From assembly GCF_018595685.2 (NCBI RefSeq), contig NZ_CP092334.1:3004001-3068000 (forward strand): a stretch of 64,000 nucleotides of DNA, given 5' to 3'. Positions 42,318-51,568 of this stretch are shown here, piece by piece. This DNA is from Flavihumibacter rivuli. GTDB lineage: Bacteria; Bacteroidota; Bacteroidia; Chitinophagales; Chitinophagaceae. Positions within the stretch are counted from its first letter, which is position 1. Each line of letters begins with the position of its first letter. The translations under genes were made by a program, and so were the position numbers. Under the pieces are notes generated by a model that was not told the origin of the DNA, did not search any database, and worked only from the letters and a program-made list of their open reading frames with translations.

Positions 42318-43913
42318 TTAAACTTTGATCAATCCGGTCCTATTCACCCCTTCCAGGATTTTATTGGAAAGCTTCGGATCACGGAATGTAGCTGGAATAA
42401 CAAATCTGATCAGTTCAGCAGAGTTTTTCAATAAGTGTTCATTCTTGCGGTATTCATCACTTGCTTCTTCCATCATATTCATATGCCCCATTACTGCTAT
42501 CCGGAAAACCGGCACCCAAATAAGGTCCTGGATCTGGATCTTTTCTAAAAAGTCAAGGGCAATTTCATATTCATCCTTATGAAGGTAGTAGCATGCAGCT
42601 GTCAATTTTACCCACCAGGGATGAAAGGGGTTGAGCCTTACTGAATTGTGGTACAATTCGATACTGCGTTCATATTTTCCCAGGCAAAGCAGACCAAAAC
42701 TGGAGGCTCCCTGAAAGAATGAATTGCTGGGATTTATGGACAGTGCTTTCTCATAATGCTCGTTGGCTTCCTCAATTGACTTGAAGAAGTTAAGCGCCCA
42801 AGCCTTTGCAAGGTGCCCATGTTGGCACATAGGATCTATTTCCAGCGCTATAGAGGCAAATTTCAAAGCTTCACCAAATGGGTTTTCTACTGTTTTATAC
42901 CCATATATCGGTCCATCAACATAGAGATGCGCCAGAATGGCCCATCCCATGGCAAAATGGGGATTGACCTTAAGCGCTTGTTGTAAACTGTTCACTGCCT
43001 GGTGGTAAATCTGCTCCTTATATTGGACCATGTAGTGATAGTACCAGAAAACTGCCTGGACGGATTGGTTGTCGATACCCGGATCAGGGTGGGTAGCCAA
43101 CACCATACTCCTGTTCAGTAGCCCATAATAACCACCCAGCAATGGAATGACAGTGCTGATGATATCGTTAAATACTACATTAATCTTTTCATTTGCAATG
43201 CTATGCTCATAGGTTCTCGACCAGAGCTGGGTTCCTTTCAATCCATCAACCAGGTTGGCTGAAATAAAGATATCATCTCCATCCTGAAGGATAGTGCCGG
43301 TTATAAGATGTGTAGTACCGAGCTCCCGTGCAATTTCCCTCAAATCCTTTGATGCATTTTTATATCGATTGGAAGAATAGTAGGCAATTACTGATATGTC
43401 CTGGAATGCAGACAACTCCGCACTTAATTTCTCACAAAATCCATCTACCAGGTATTCCTTATTGGCCATTTCACCCAATGACTTGAAAGGGAGTACCGCA
43501 ACCGTGGTCACATTTCCACATAATGCTGAAAGGTCCCCTTCGATAGGTTGTCTGGAGAAAGAAATACCCTGATCACGCAAGGTTATAAAATTGGGGATAT
43601 ACCCACCCGTAGGCACCTCGATGATTATGGGATCATTTACACCTTCCTGGTCATAGTAAGCCCTCAGGGCCTTTCTTAACCGAACGGCATGTATCCTGAC
43701 AGCAGCATCAAACTGGGGATTGAATTCCTTTCCCCGCCTTAAGACATTGGTAGCAATGGTATATTCTTTCAGTGACTCGCTTTTGCCTTCTATCACCGCT
43801 TCGACAATATACCGAAGGAACCTCGACAATATTGGCGACTTCCTGAACTCCCCAAATCTGAGGATTCGCTCAAGTTGAAGCCTTATTGATTGATGGTCAT
43901 TAATAGTTTCCAT
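42318..43913 (-). CDS. winged-helix / TolB-N (FlgO-like) / TPR protein
   Basis: Protein of 531 residues without signal peptide. Residues 1 to about 110 form a winged-helix-like domain (LERILRFGEFRKSPILSRFLRYIVEAVIEGKSESLKEYTIATNVLRR then AAVRIHAVRLRKALRAYY) seen in many TPR regulators. Residues about 130-260 are the FlgO/TolB N-terminal-type fold (TVAVLPFKSLGEMANKEYLVDGFCEKLSAEL...LGTTHLITGTI). From about 290 onward there are several TPR units (LQQALKVNPHFAMGWAILAHLY, HYEKALSINPSNS). Probably a signalling or regulatory protein; the target is unknown. A 14-bp palindrome lies 30 nt upstream of the start. Confidence 0.8.
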   Translation of the reverse strand: METINDHQSIRLQLERILRFGEFRKSPILSRFLRYIVEAVIEGKSESLKEYTIATNVLRRGKEFNPQFDAAVRIHAVRLRKALRAYYDQEGVNDPIIIEVPTGGYIPNFITLRDQGISFSRQPIEGDLSALCGNVTTVAVLPFKSLGEMANKEYLVDGFCEKLSAELSAFQDISVIAYYSSNRYKNASKDLREIARELGTTHLITGTILQDGDDIFISANLVDGLKGTQLWSRTYEHSIANEKINVVFNDIISTVIPLLGGYYGLLNRSMVLATHPDPGIDNQSVQAVFWYYHYMVQYKEQIYHQAVNSLQQALKVNPHFAMGWAILAHLYVDGPIYGYKTVENPFGEALKFASIALEIDPMCQHGHLAKAWALNFFKSIEEANEHYEKALSINPSNSFFQGASSFGLLCLGKYERSIELYHNSVRLNPFHPWWVKLTAACYYLHKDEYEIALDFLEKIQIQDLIWVPVFRIAVMGHMNMMEEASDEYRKNEHLLKNSAELIRFVIPATFRDPKLSNKILEGVNRTGLIKV

Positions 43914-43942
43914 GTTGAAGTCGGTCCGTTTACCTTTGCCTT

Positions 43943-43956
43943 TGAAACCATGGTTT
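43943..43956. promoter_or_regulatory. 14-bp perfect palindrome upstream of the winged-helix/TPR gene
   Basis: GAAACCATGGTTTC, perfectly symmetric, 30 nt before the start codon at 43913. The right half continues as TGGTTTCCTTA, which recurs at 44023-44033. It could be an operator for the winged-helix protein; this is inference. Confidence 0.4.
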
Positions 43957-44127
43957 CCTTACTGGTATTTTCCGGGGGAAATGATGGTAGCACCTGGGAA
44001 ATATGCCTATGGCCAACCAAACTGGTTTCCTTAAGGCATGTCTCTTTCGCCTTTAACAATTTACTAAACTTTCACAAATTCCACTCTTCGAAAGGGAGGT
44101 TAAACAGGACGACCTGAATATTTGACC

Positions 44128-44823
44128 CTAATAATAATCCTCTTGCGGGGAAGACTTGTAGGTGGGCATAATAACCCTTTCCTTCAGGTAAGCAACCGCT
44201 TCCCCAATATCATCCGTTACCAGGGCAAGGTCAAGGTCAGTTTCCGAGATCGTTCCAACATCAATCATGGTATCCCGGATGAACGTGCCCAGGTGCCGCC
44301 AGTAATGCTTGCCTAAACAAACTATTGGCCGGTTGGGAAGCTTTCCGGTTTGGATCAGGGTCAACACTTCGAAGATCTCATCCATGGTCCCAAATCCCCC
44401 GGGCATCAGCACATAACCTATGGAGTTCTTTCTCAGGATGACCTTGCGGGTAAAGAAGAATTCAAAGGATACCAGTTTGTCGATGTAGGGATTCGGCTTT
44501 TGCTCATAAGGCAGATGGATATTACACCCAACCGATACCCCACCAGCTTCCTTTGCGCCCCTGTTGGCCGCCTCCATTACCCCGGGACCTCCTCCGGTCA
44601 TTACCGCAAAGCCATTCGCAGCAAGGGCCGCACCCATTGATCTGGCCAATTCATAATAAGGATGTCCCTCCCTAAACCTGGCTGACCCATAAACTGTAAC
44701 ACAATTGTTCAATCCCTCGAATGCGGTAATGCCCTGCCATAGATCCGACATTACCTTATGTGAATCCCTGATCTCATCGGAAAGGGACCGACCCCTTTCC
44801 AGAAATCCTTTGTCATTTGCCAT
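44128..44823 (-). CDS. LOG family / TIGR00730 Rossmann-fold protein
   Basis: Cytoplasmic protein of 231 residues, lysine-decarboxylase-like fold. The signature motifs are MTGGGPGVMEAANRGA and PGGFGTMDEIFEVLTLIQTGK, which bind the nucleotide phosphate. Members are nucleotide 5'-monophosphate phosphoribohydrolases (cytokinin-releasing LOG type) or related PpnN-like enzymes; which one is not certain. It precedes the AI-2E-type permease on the other side of a 27-nt gap. Confidence 0.92.
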   Translation of the reverse strand: MANDKGFLERGRSLSDEIRDSHKVMSDLWQGITAFEGLNNCVTVYGSARFREGHPYYELARSMGAALAANGFAVMTGGGPGVMEAANRGAKEAGGVSVGCNIHLPYEQKPNPYIDKLVSFEFFFTRKVILRKNSIGYVLMPGGFGTMDEIFEVLTLIQTGKLPNRPIVCLGKHYWRHLGTFIRDTMIDVGTISETDLDLALVTDDIGEAVAYLKERVIMPTYKSSPQEDYY

Positions 44824-44850
44824 CTTGATATGATTTTAACTTGGATAATT

Positions 44851-45954
44851 TCAGCTAACCGCTGCTCCTTCCTCATTGACCAACTTAGTAGTACCAGGTT
44901 TCTCTGTCCAGTGCTTGAACAGGGTATAAGTCAGCGCAACAACGATTGCACCCTTGAACATACCGGTAAAACCCCAAAGCGACATGCCCCCAACGACCCC
45001 CAGGAAAAGGACCAGTATGGGCATCTTACCACTCTTTCCAATCAGTATTGGCTTTAATACATTGTCAACACCCATCAATACCACCAACCCATAGATGATC
45101 ATGAAGATCATCCACCCTGTTTGGCCAGTATTACCGAGCCAGATCACCACCGGTATCAATACCAGGACCGGCCCCAATTGGACTACCGCGAAAAGAAAGG
45201 TTAATGCTGCAAGGGCAGGCGCTGCCCCAATACCTGCAATGGAATAGCCCACCCATGCCAGGATGGCTTCAATGAATGCAGTACCCATCACCCCTATGGC
45301 TACCCCCCTGATGGCCTTCCCGGCTGAATCCACCAGTTCGACAGCGGTTTCCGGAGAAGCCAGTTTTTCCAATATGGCATAAATAGGTTTCAAGACCTGC
45401 GATCCCCTGAACAATAATATTGCGGAAATAATGATACCGAGGACCAACTCCAGGCTTGTTCCCAGCAAACCAAGCCCGCCTGAGATTATTTTCTGGAATA
45501 TGGCTTTGATACTTTCCCGGTGATTCCCGATATAAGCATCAGGATCTGCCGAGAACTCGGTCCAGAATAGGTCGATCTTCCTTCCCGCAAGTGGGATATT
45601 CTTTACCCAATCCGGAAGCGGCTCCACTGTTTTGGGACTCACATTGGTGACCCAGTATTGCGCCTTGTGAACCGTATCTCCCATCTTATCGATCAGCAGG
45701 ATCATGGGAACGGCAATAACAGACACAAGGAGTAATCCGTACAGGAAAGCGATCAACTTCCTTCTGCGTCCCTTTGTCCCGGCAAGCTTTTCAAATAAAC
45801 CATAGAAGGAAACGGCAAAAATGATCGCAAAGGTGAATACCCCCGCAAATACACCTATTACTGAATAGGTCATATAAAGGATGAGCAGTACCAGCAAAAG
45901 GGCAAGTATCTTCTCAATGAATCCAAGTTCTTTCTTTGTTTGGTGAGGTTCCAT
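44851..45954 (-). CDS. AI-2E family transporter-like permease
   Basis: Inner-membrane protein of 367 residues with about eight helices and the family signatures in order: an N-terminal helix pair, a long soluble loop (about 90-160), then GTAFIEAILAWVGYSIAGIGAAPALAALTFLFAVVQLGPVLVLIP and the C-terminal PILIGKSGKMPILVLFLGVVGGMSLWGFTGMFKGAIVVA. Members have been linked to autoinducer-2 export or Na+/H+ exchange; neither is provable here. The gene upstream encodes an outer-membrane barrel. Confidence 0.92.
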   Translation of the reverse strand: MEPHQTKKELGFIEKILALLLVLLILYMTYSVIGVFAGVFTFAIIFAVSFYGLFEKLAGTKGRRRKLIAFLYGLLLVSVIAVPMILLIDKMGDTVHKAQYWVTNVSPKTVEPLPDWVKNIPLAGRKIDLFWTEFSADPDAYIGNHRESIKAIFQKIISGGLGLLGTSLELVLGIIISAILLFRGSQVLKPIYAILEKLASPETAVELVDSAGKAIRGVAIGVMGTAFIEAILAWVGYSIAGIGAAPALAALTFLFAVVQLGPVLVLIPVVIWLGNTGQTGWMIFMIIYGLVVLMGVDNVLKPILIGKSGKMPILVLFLGVVGGMSLWGFTGMFKGAIVVALTYTLFKHWTEKPGTTKLVNEEGAAVS

Positions 45955-45993
45955 TTGGTTGGTTGGGTTTGGTTTAGGTATGGTATGAACTGG

Positions 45994-47262
45994 TTAGAAT
46001 GTTTCTGCAGCACCGAAATAGATTCCGGCTGATTTCTTGCCAAAGCCAAAATCCACCTGCAGGTTGGTCCGGGAATGCTTGTCAACCATCATCCTGAGTC
46101 CAAAACCATAACCCGGTGCCATGTAATCGAATAACCGCTCATTCTTATCCGGCCTGTCGCTCGTTGTAACATTGGCAAACAGCACACCTCCTAATACACC
46201 ACTGCAAGGAGAGATAGGGAACCGGTATTCTGATTCCAGGTACAACATATTCTGGCCGCGATATCGTCCCTGGGTATATCCCCGGCCACTCCGGCCTCGC
46301 TGGTCATAACCAAGCGCCGGTAAAACCATATAGGGAAGCCTTCCCGCCTCAGTAAAGGTTCCCAGCAACCAGAATCCGATCAGTTTCCTGGGTTTTGTTT
46401 TTGATAAGCTATGGTAACTCCTCCACTCAACACTCAGGACGTTGGCCGTTAATTCGCTACCCAGGAATTCCGGGTTTAGCCGGTAGATCAGGTTAGCATA
46501 GATGCCCTTGTAAGGGTTGATCATATTGTCCCTTGTATCAATCATCAAATTGACATTTAACCCAGCCAATTTATAACTGGTTGTACTGAACCCATATCGT
46601 TTGCTATAGGAATAATGACTGGTATAAAGTGGCCTGACAGTATCCAGTTTCAGGTCATTGATCTTGCTGAATTTATCCAGGTTGTAGCCAAAACCCATAT
46701 AAAAATGTCCTGATACTTTCCAGTAAATGGACTGGTAGAACCTGAAATGATTGAACTTCATGGGCTGGACCAGCGAATCATCGGAAACCTCTGTGCCATT
46801 TACGCCATATTGGTATTTCAGGATACCACCTTCGGGCGTATTGGTTCCCAATCCATAAGTAGATTGGGAAAATAAAAACAAACGCCAATCGCCACTCAGG
46901 AATATTTTATTGTTCTTGAGATAGATATTGTTCTTCAACTGCAGCATGGTCTGACCTTTTGAGGTTACCGTTGCATTTCCTGATATGGAAGAATACAGGT
47001 CCTTGGGCTGTTTCCCCTTGAATACATATTGTCCCGCTGCCCCAAACTGAAACCCGGTTGCCGGATTGGAAGCAATGACCGGAACCAATAAAAGGGAACT
47101 GTTCTTTTCTTTTCGTTGCTTGGGTGGCTTATTCCGCCAATCCCTGATCACATCAGGCAGGTCCTTTTGGTCACAATCCCCTTGCCTTACCAATTGAACC
47201 GAATCCTGGGCATTGAGCGCTATGGAATACATCAATAGGATCAGCGTTAAAAGATGCCTCAT
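45994..47262 (-). CDS. BamA/TamA-family outer membrane barrel without POTRA domains
   Basis: Outer membrane protein of 422 residues with signal peptide MRHLLTLILLMYSIALNAQ. After a short linker (KQRKEKNSSLLLVPVIASNPATGFQFG) come repeated beta strands with the Omp85-type features GLNVNLMIDTRDNMINPYKGIYANL and RGRSGRGYTQGRYRGQNML-like stretches, ending in a barrel strand (AGIYFGAAETF). No POTRA repeats are visible. The frame extends to an ATG at 47343, but 47262 gives the signal peptide. It pairs upstream with a DUF3575-like barrel gene. Confidence 0.82.
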   Translation of the reverse strand: MRHLLTLILLMYSIALNAQDSVQLVRQGDCDQKDLPDVIRDWRNKPPKQRKEKNSSLLLVPVIASNPATGFQFGAAGQYVFKGKQPKDLYSSISGNATVTSKGQTMLQLKNNIYLKNNKIFLSGDWRLFLFSQSTYGLGTNTPEGGILKYQYGVNGTEVSDDSLVQPMKFNHFRFYQSIYWKVSGHFYMGFGYNLDKFSKINDLKLDTVRPLYTSHYSYSKRYGFSTTSYKLAGLNVNLMIDTRDNMINPYKGIYANLIYRLNPEFLGSELTANVLSVEWRSYHSLSKTKPRKLIGFWLLGTFTEAGRLPYMVLPALGYDQRGRSGRGYTQGRYRGQNMLYLESEYRFPISPCSGVLGGVLFANVTTSDRPDKNERLFDYMAPGYGFGLRMMVDKHSRTNLQVDFGFGKKSAGIYFGAAETF

Positions 47263-47294
47263 GGTCAGTCTCAATAGCTGGTAGTTTACTTTTC

Positions 47295-48080
47295 TTAAAA
47301 ACGGAAACCTATCTGGAACATGTACCGGTAACCGAAGGTCCATGTTCGCAGCGCCCCATTTGAGTTGAGTTCTTTGTCGTCAAAAACAAAATCCATCCCT
47401 GGGAACTTCTGCGAAAGCACATCAGAAACTGCCTGTCTTAACTGTTCTTTCTCTGCCTCGGTGAGGTTGCCATCTATCTTGGTGGTCAGGTCGTAATACC
47501 CAAAGCCCGGGCCCACCATCACAAGGTCAAGGGTTAACCTGTTCCAGAACACAAACTGGTAGCCTAGTTCAAAGCCAATGGTATGGATATTAAAATTGGT
47601 ATTTGTGATGACCTGCTTATCATTGGTAGCATTGCGGTATTTCCAGTCATTATCCCGCTTGAAATTATTAAAGGAATAATAGGGCCCTATATACAGGCCC
47701 CTTGGCGCATTATACTTATTCTCCCTGGCGAGATAGAAACGGTAGTCAAAAGAAATATTAAAGCCTGAATTCTTCCTGTCTGATTCCACCGCAAAACTGT
47801 CGGTGGTGATGGACACAAGCTTGGGCAAATTTGCCCTGCCTACGTTAACGGAGAAGCTGCGCTTGGGGGATAAAACCCGCTCATAGCCAAAAACCATGTA
47901 CTTGGACCCAAACATCAGGGGACCGGAAAGGTTATAACGGATAACATTCTTGTAATTCTTTGGCGCAGGCTTTGCCAAGACCAGGCTGTCCTGTGTATAG
48001 GCATGCTGAATGAAGAGCAGGCATAATGCCACAAACAGGGGTAAAACTTGAAGGGCTTTCTTTTTCATGCGATTCGTCAT
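47295..48080 (-). CDS. exported DUF3575-like beta-barrel protein
   Basis: Exported protein of 261 residues. Signal peptide MKKKALQVLPLFVALCLLFIQHAYTQ (an upstream ATG adds four residues). Antiparallel strands follow: NVIRYNLSGPLMFGSKYMVFGYERVLSPKRSFSVNVG, YRFYLARENKYNAPRGLYIGPYYSF, FELGYQFVFWNRLTLDLVMVGPGFGYY, with a C-terminal FGYRYMFQIGFRF. This fits a small outer-membrane barrel of the DUF3575 kind. It probably forms an operon with the Omp85-like gene 32 nt downstream. Confidence 0.75.
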   Translation of the reverse strand: MTNRMKKKALQVLPLFVALCLLFIQHAYTQDSLVLAKPAPKNYKNVIRYNLSGPLMFGSKYMVFGYERVLSPKRSFSVNVGRANLPKLVSITTDSFAVESDRKNSGFNISFDYRFYLARENKYNAPRGLYIGPYYSFNNFKRDNDWKYRNATNDKQVITNTNFNIHTIGFELGYQFVFWNRLTLDLVMVGPGFGYYDLTTKIDGNLTEAEKEQLRQAVSDVLSQKFPGMDFVFDDKELNSNGALRTWTFGYRYMFQIGFRF

Positions 48081-48343
48081 TTTGAAGGTTAATTGAACCA
48101 GGTGGTAATGGTTCAGGTATCATTACCAGGGAACGAACCTGTTGTATTCCGCTGTGGTTAAAGTACAATGTATAATGGAATTCCAACCTGATCCAGGTCA
48201 GTATACCTATATTATACGGTATAATCCTAAAAGGTCATTCATCAATGGACAAAGCCCTTGGCATTCCTCTACCATCTTTGGCTGGCATTCATAGAAATAT
48301 GGGTTTCGCTATTTACTTATAAAGCCCAAAAAGCCTGAAAGGA

Positions 48344-48829
48344 CTATTGGCTTCCCCGCAAGTAGCCATCAAATGATATGGGATCCCTGTTGTTACAGGT
48401 TACCTGCAAGCTGGTAATACCATCCGCGTAGATCGTGAATATCATCTTGCGCGGATCTGATACATCCTTGAATGAAATGGTAATGGTTATCCTTCCCTTC
48501 TTGCCTTCCTCCTTGACATAATCAAAATTGGTAGATTTAAAGGTCAGGCCCTGCTCTGATGGATTCATGGACACTGACTGGGCCCTGCCTGCATAAGGAA
48601 GGAAACTATCAACAGTATCTGCGGTAACCTTTACTTCATATTGAGTGGTAAGTTGTCGGGTACCGCCCCGCATGGGTCGCATGGACTGGGCTACAAACGT
48701 AAATTTCTTTTCCCCCAGCTGCTGGAGGACAACTTCCTTCTTATCCTTCTTTTCCTCCTGGCTATAACCATTGACAACAATGGAGAGTAAGGCAAGAAGC
48801 ATTATCATGGCCTTTAGTCTAGTGATCAT
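48344..48829 (-). CDS. DUF4251 domain protein, exported
   Basis: Exported protein of 161 residues with a signal peptide (MITRLKAMIMLLALLSIVVNGYSQ). The mature part has the DUF4251 pattern: FTFVAQSMRPMRGGTRQLTTQYEVKVTADTVDSFLPYAGRAQ, then LTFKSTNFDY and the conserved C-terminal strands KMIFTIYADGITSLQVTCNNRDPISFDGYL. The function is unknown. The frame opens with TTG at 48844; ATG at 48829 fits better. A 263-nt gap on the upstream side has an inverted repeat TATACC/GGTATA near 48201 but no gene. Confidence 0.88.
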   Translation of the reverse strand: MITRLKAMIMLLALLSIVVNGYSQEEKKDKKEVVLQQLGEKKFTFVAQSMRPMRGGTRQLTTQYEVKVTADTVDSFLPYAGRAQSVSMNPSEQGLTFKSTNFDYVKEEGKKGRITITISFKDVSDPRKMIFTIYADGITSLQVTCNNRDPISFDGYLRGSQ

Positions 48830-48903
48830 ACTTTTATTACCCAATTCAGTTTTTAAATAAGCATCATATTATTCAACACCTGCCCGGGTCAACAGGCAGG
48901 GTA

Positions 48904-49512
48904 TTAATACTTCGAAGAACTGAAGCCTAGCTTCAAACCAAAAAAGCTGGTAGCCTTGATATCACCTGCTGCAGGAAGGCTATGGTAAGTAGCGGCTATC
49001 ACCAGACCATTATAGCCATAATTCAATCGAACGCCCACTTCACCATTCATCATGAACTGTACCCCATCTGATTGAAAGGCATATAACCCAATATCCTGGC
49101 GCTGGTTCTGGTAGGCCCCACCAATGCCCGCACGGACAAATGGAACCACAGGTTCTTTCCGCTTCTTGAAATCATATTGCACGATGGCCAGCAATCCATA
49201 GATATTGGTATAGTTGGATAAATTACCGGTATACACCCCACCATCATCCCCCAACTCTACGGTCTGCTTCCCTTTCTTATCGGGAAAATAAAACCAACTG
49301 AAGCTTCCCCCTATCGACAGTTGTTCATTCTTCAGGTAGCCACGTCCCATTCCTGAAAACCCAACAAAACTTGTTTTGCCTACAAAATCCTTAAAGCTTC
49401 CGGTAGGAAAGGATACCTGGTAGGAAAATTCCCCAACGCCCTGAGCGCTCAATTGATTTAGTCCTGCCATGCCAAAAGACAATAAACAGCATAGAATAAA
49501 TAGCTTTTTCAT
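48904..49512 (-). CDS. small outer-membrane beta-barrel protein
   Basis: Exported protein of 202 residues with signal peptide MKKLFILCCLLSFGMAGLNQLSAQ. Eight or so beta strands with aromatic girdles (LSIGGSFSWFYFP, IYGLLAIVQYDF, VPFVRAGIGGAYQ, FMMNGEVGVRLNYGYNGLVIAATYH) end in FFGLKLGFSSSKY. Fits an OmpA/OmpW-sized 8-stranded barrel; no specific family claimed. It lies 5 nt after the DUF4136 lipoprotein gene's stop, so the two are in one operon. Confidence 0.78.
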   Translation of the reverse strand: MKKLFILCCLLSFGMAGLNQLSAQGVGEFSYQVSFPTGSFKDFVGKTSFVGFSGMGRGYLKNEQLSIGGSFSWFYFPDKKGKQTVELGDDGGVYTGNLSNYTNIYGLLAIVQYDFKKRKEPVVPFVRAGIGGAYQNQRQDIGLYAFQSDGVQFMMNGEVGVRLNYGYNGLVIAATYHSLPAAGDIKATSFFGLKLGFSSSKY

Positions 49513-49517
49513 AGTGC

Positions 49518-50171
49518 TTATTGCTTTAGGTAGGGTGATTGAATGAACATCTGGTCTATATTCTTTTCTAACCTGGACTGGATATTACTCGCAGATCCCT
49601 CCAAAAGGCCATTAAGTATTCCTATCCACACTACGGGTAGGGTGTTGTTAGCCGCTTTAGTAGGATCGGTAATGGCCACTGTAAGCGTACCAGTTTGGTA
49701 GGAGCTACAGATGATGTCCGAAGGATACCCCCAACCCCAGCCGGCACCCCAACTGGGTGGATAATAACCGGGATACCAGGGATCCCACCAGCCCCACCAT
49801 CCATACCAGGGAAATGAAACACAACTGCCATAGGTGGTTTTAAATGCTGTTGGCAATACTACCACATCTGCAGCCACTTCTCCATCAACAGGTAATTGCT
49901 GCCATCCTAATGCATCAAGGTTCGCCTTTATCCTGGAAATGATGAGATCATCATAGGTGTGGTTACTAGTTTCCCCATCCTCTGTAACATGCACCACCGT
50001 ATCAGGGAGGAAATAGGTATTCACCTTACTGAAATCGTACCCCTTCTCCTCCTTGGTATATACCAGGTCATAATCTTCTATATAATCTGGCATGGACGGA
50101 GAACAAGCCGACCACATCATTCCGAACAACAGCAATACCAGTAATCCACAGGTAGCCTTGATGTGTTTCAT
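49518..50171 (-). CDS. DUF4136 domain lipoprotein
   Basis: Lipoprotein of 217 residues. Lipobox MWSAC near residue 22, then the DUF4136 pattern: DYDLVYTKEEKGYDFSKVNTYFLPD, IISRIKANLDALGWQQL and a Trp/Gly/Tyr-rich middle (WYGWWGWWDPWYPGYYPP), ending in IGILNGLLEGSASNIQSRLEKNIDQMF. DUF4136 proteins are envelope lipoproteins of unknown function. It lies between a small soluble periplasmic protein and the barrel gene downstream. Confidence 0.88.
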   Translation of the reverse strand: MKHIKATCGLLVLLLFGMMWSACSPSMPDYIEDYDLVYTKEEKGYDFSKVNTYFLPDTVVHVTEDGETSNHTYDDLIISRIKANLDALGWQQLPVDGEVAADVVVLPTAFKTTYGSCVSFPWYGWWGWWDPWYPGYYPPSWGAGWGWGYPSDIICSSYQTGTLTVAITDPTKAANNTLPVVWIGILNGLLEGSASNIQSRLEKNIDQMFIQSPYLKQ

Positions 50172-50193
50172 AACCCTCGGTTTTATTTTTTAA

Positions 50194-50676
50194 TCAATTC
50201 TTCTTGCGCTCGATCTCCCCGATAAAGGGAATGGCATCCTGGATCTCAGCGCGTACAATGGTTTGGAGGTAATACTCTAATTGCAACCATTGAGCGGCCT
50301 TTGTGGCACCCAGGGCCTTTTTAACTTTTGAATAATATTTGTTCATCACTTTTTGGTTGGCCTGGTCATTCTTCATGATCCGCTTTACCAGGCCATCGGC
50401 CTGCTCATCGGTCAGGTTGGTATAGGCTTTTGCATAGTCTTCAATGGTGCTGATCCGCTCCCCGGCTATCTTTCCACGGTCTGCCGTATAGGCATCATAG
50501 ATGGGCCAGAACTTAGTGTCCTCTTCTGCACTTAGGGCCATATACTGCCTGACAAGGTCCTTCTTCTCCACTTTCAGGTAATCTTTCAATAATGCCAACT
50601 CATCTTTGCTTTGGGCTTTAACACTGGTCACAAATGCTCCAAGCAATACAAAAACAGGGATAATGTACTTTTTCAT
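50194..50676 (-). CDS. small exported helical protein
   Basis: Protein of 160 residues with signal peptide MKKYIIPVFVLLGAFVTSVKAQ. The rest is helical and charged (LLKDYLKVEKKDLVRQYMALSAEEDTKFWPIYDAY, LTDEQADGLVKRIMKNDQANQKVMNKYYSKVKKALGATKAAQWLQLEYYLQT), with a layout similar to Spy/CpxP-type periplasmic chaperones, but the LTxxQ motif occurs only in a weak form. Function unassigned. 22 nt before the DUF4136 gene on the same strand, so likely one operon. Confidence 0.72.
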   Translation of the reverse strand: MKKYIIPVFVLLGAFVTSVKAQSKDELALLKDYLKVEKKDLVRQYMALSAEEDTKFWPIYDAYTADRGKIAGERISTIEDYAKAYTNLTDEQADGLVKRIMKNDQANQKVMNKYYSKVKKALGATKAAQWLQLEYYLQTIVRAEIQDAIPFIGEIERKKN

Positions 50677-50717
50677 CTGAAAATGATTAATGATTCAATG
50701 ATTAATAAGTTTTATGA

Positions 50718-51374
50718 TTACTTCTTAGGGAAGCGGAATACCAGTCCACCACCCAGGCCAAATTGAAGCATGGAAGAATAGCTGCTTACACCGGCACCTC
50801 CACCACCTGTGCCGAAATACAGTCCACCACCCACAGCCTGCACAGCCGACATCAGGTTTGCCTGCAATTTGATCCCTACTTTTTCGGAAGCCCAGAAATT
50901 GAGACCACCCTTTATATGCCAGGCAAACTTGGTGGAACTTTCACTACTACCACTGGTAGGATTGCTAACATTCATGATGCCCACACCCAGTCCACCCCCG
51001 AAATAGGGTTCGATCTTGGGATTATTGACCATGTACCTGGTGGTTCCCAACATGATCCAGTTGGCGGAAAAATCAAATGTCTTGCTCTTTACCCCCGGAC
51101 TGATTCCATTGTCATAATAGGTTGTCGGAGCATCGGTATCCTGGCGCATATACAACAGTTCTATACCCTGGTACTTGCTCGGCTTATATTCCAGTCCGGC
51201 GCCCCATAAGAGGCCGCCATTGATGGTGCCATCAAAATAGCTGGTATTGCTGTAATAGGAATCTACCCGGTCATCAAATACATAACCGGCATAGGCATTC
51301 AACCTAAATTCTTGTGCCTGTACCAACATCAGGGTACCAAACAAAAATGCAAAACTTGCTAGTAAACGTTTCAT
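50718..51374 (-). CDS. outer-membrane beta-barrel protein
   Basis: Exported barrel of 218 residues with signal peptide MKRLLASFAFLFGTLMLVQAQ. Strands such as FRLNAYAGYVFDDRVDSYY, LLWGAGLEYKPSKYQGIELLYMR, WHIKGGLNFWASEKVGIKLQANLM and the C-terminal SSMLQFGLGGGLVFRFPKK form a small OmpA-like barrel. It heads the group of four genes running to 48904 on the minus strand. Confidence 0.78.
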   Translation of the reverse strand: MKRLLASFAFLFGTLMLVQAQEFRLNAYAGYVFDDRVDSYYSNTSYFDGTINGGLLWGAGLEYKPSKYQGIELLYMRQDTDAPTTYYDNGISPGVKSKTFDFSANWIMLGTTRYMVNNPKIEPYFGGGLGVGIMNVSNPTSGSSESSTKFAWHIKGGLNFWASEKVGIKLQANLMSAVQAVGGGLYFGTGGGGAGVSSYSSMLQFGLGGGLVFRFPKK

Positions 51375-51568
51375 ATAAGGGGGTTTCGTTTAAATATTAA
51401 GCTACTACCTGTCAGAGCAAAATTCCAATCGAGGAACCCAACCAGGATGCCAAGTTAAACCAGTAGCTTTTCAATAAGGCAGGACGGAAGTATTGAACCG
51501 TTAAATCCAGGTGGGTAAACTGTAAATGCCTACCTCTTTGCTACACGAAAAAACTTCCTGTTCTAACC

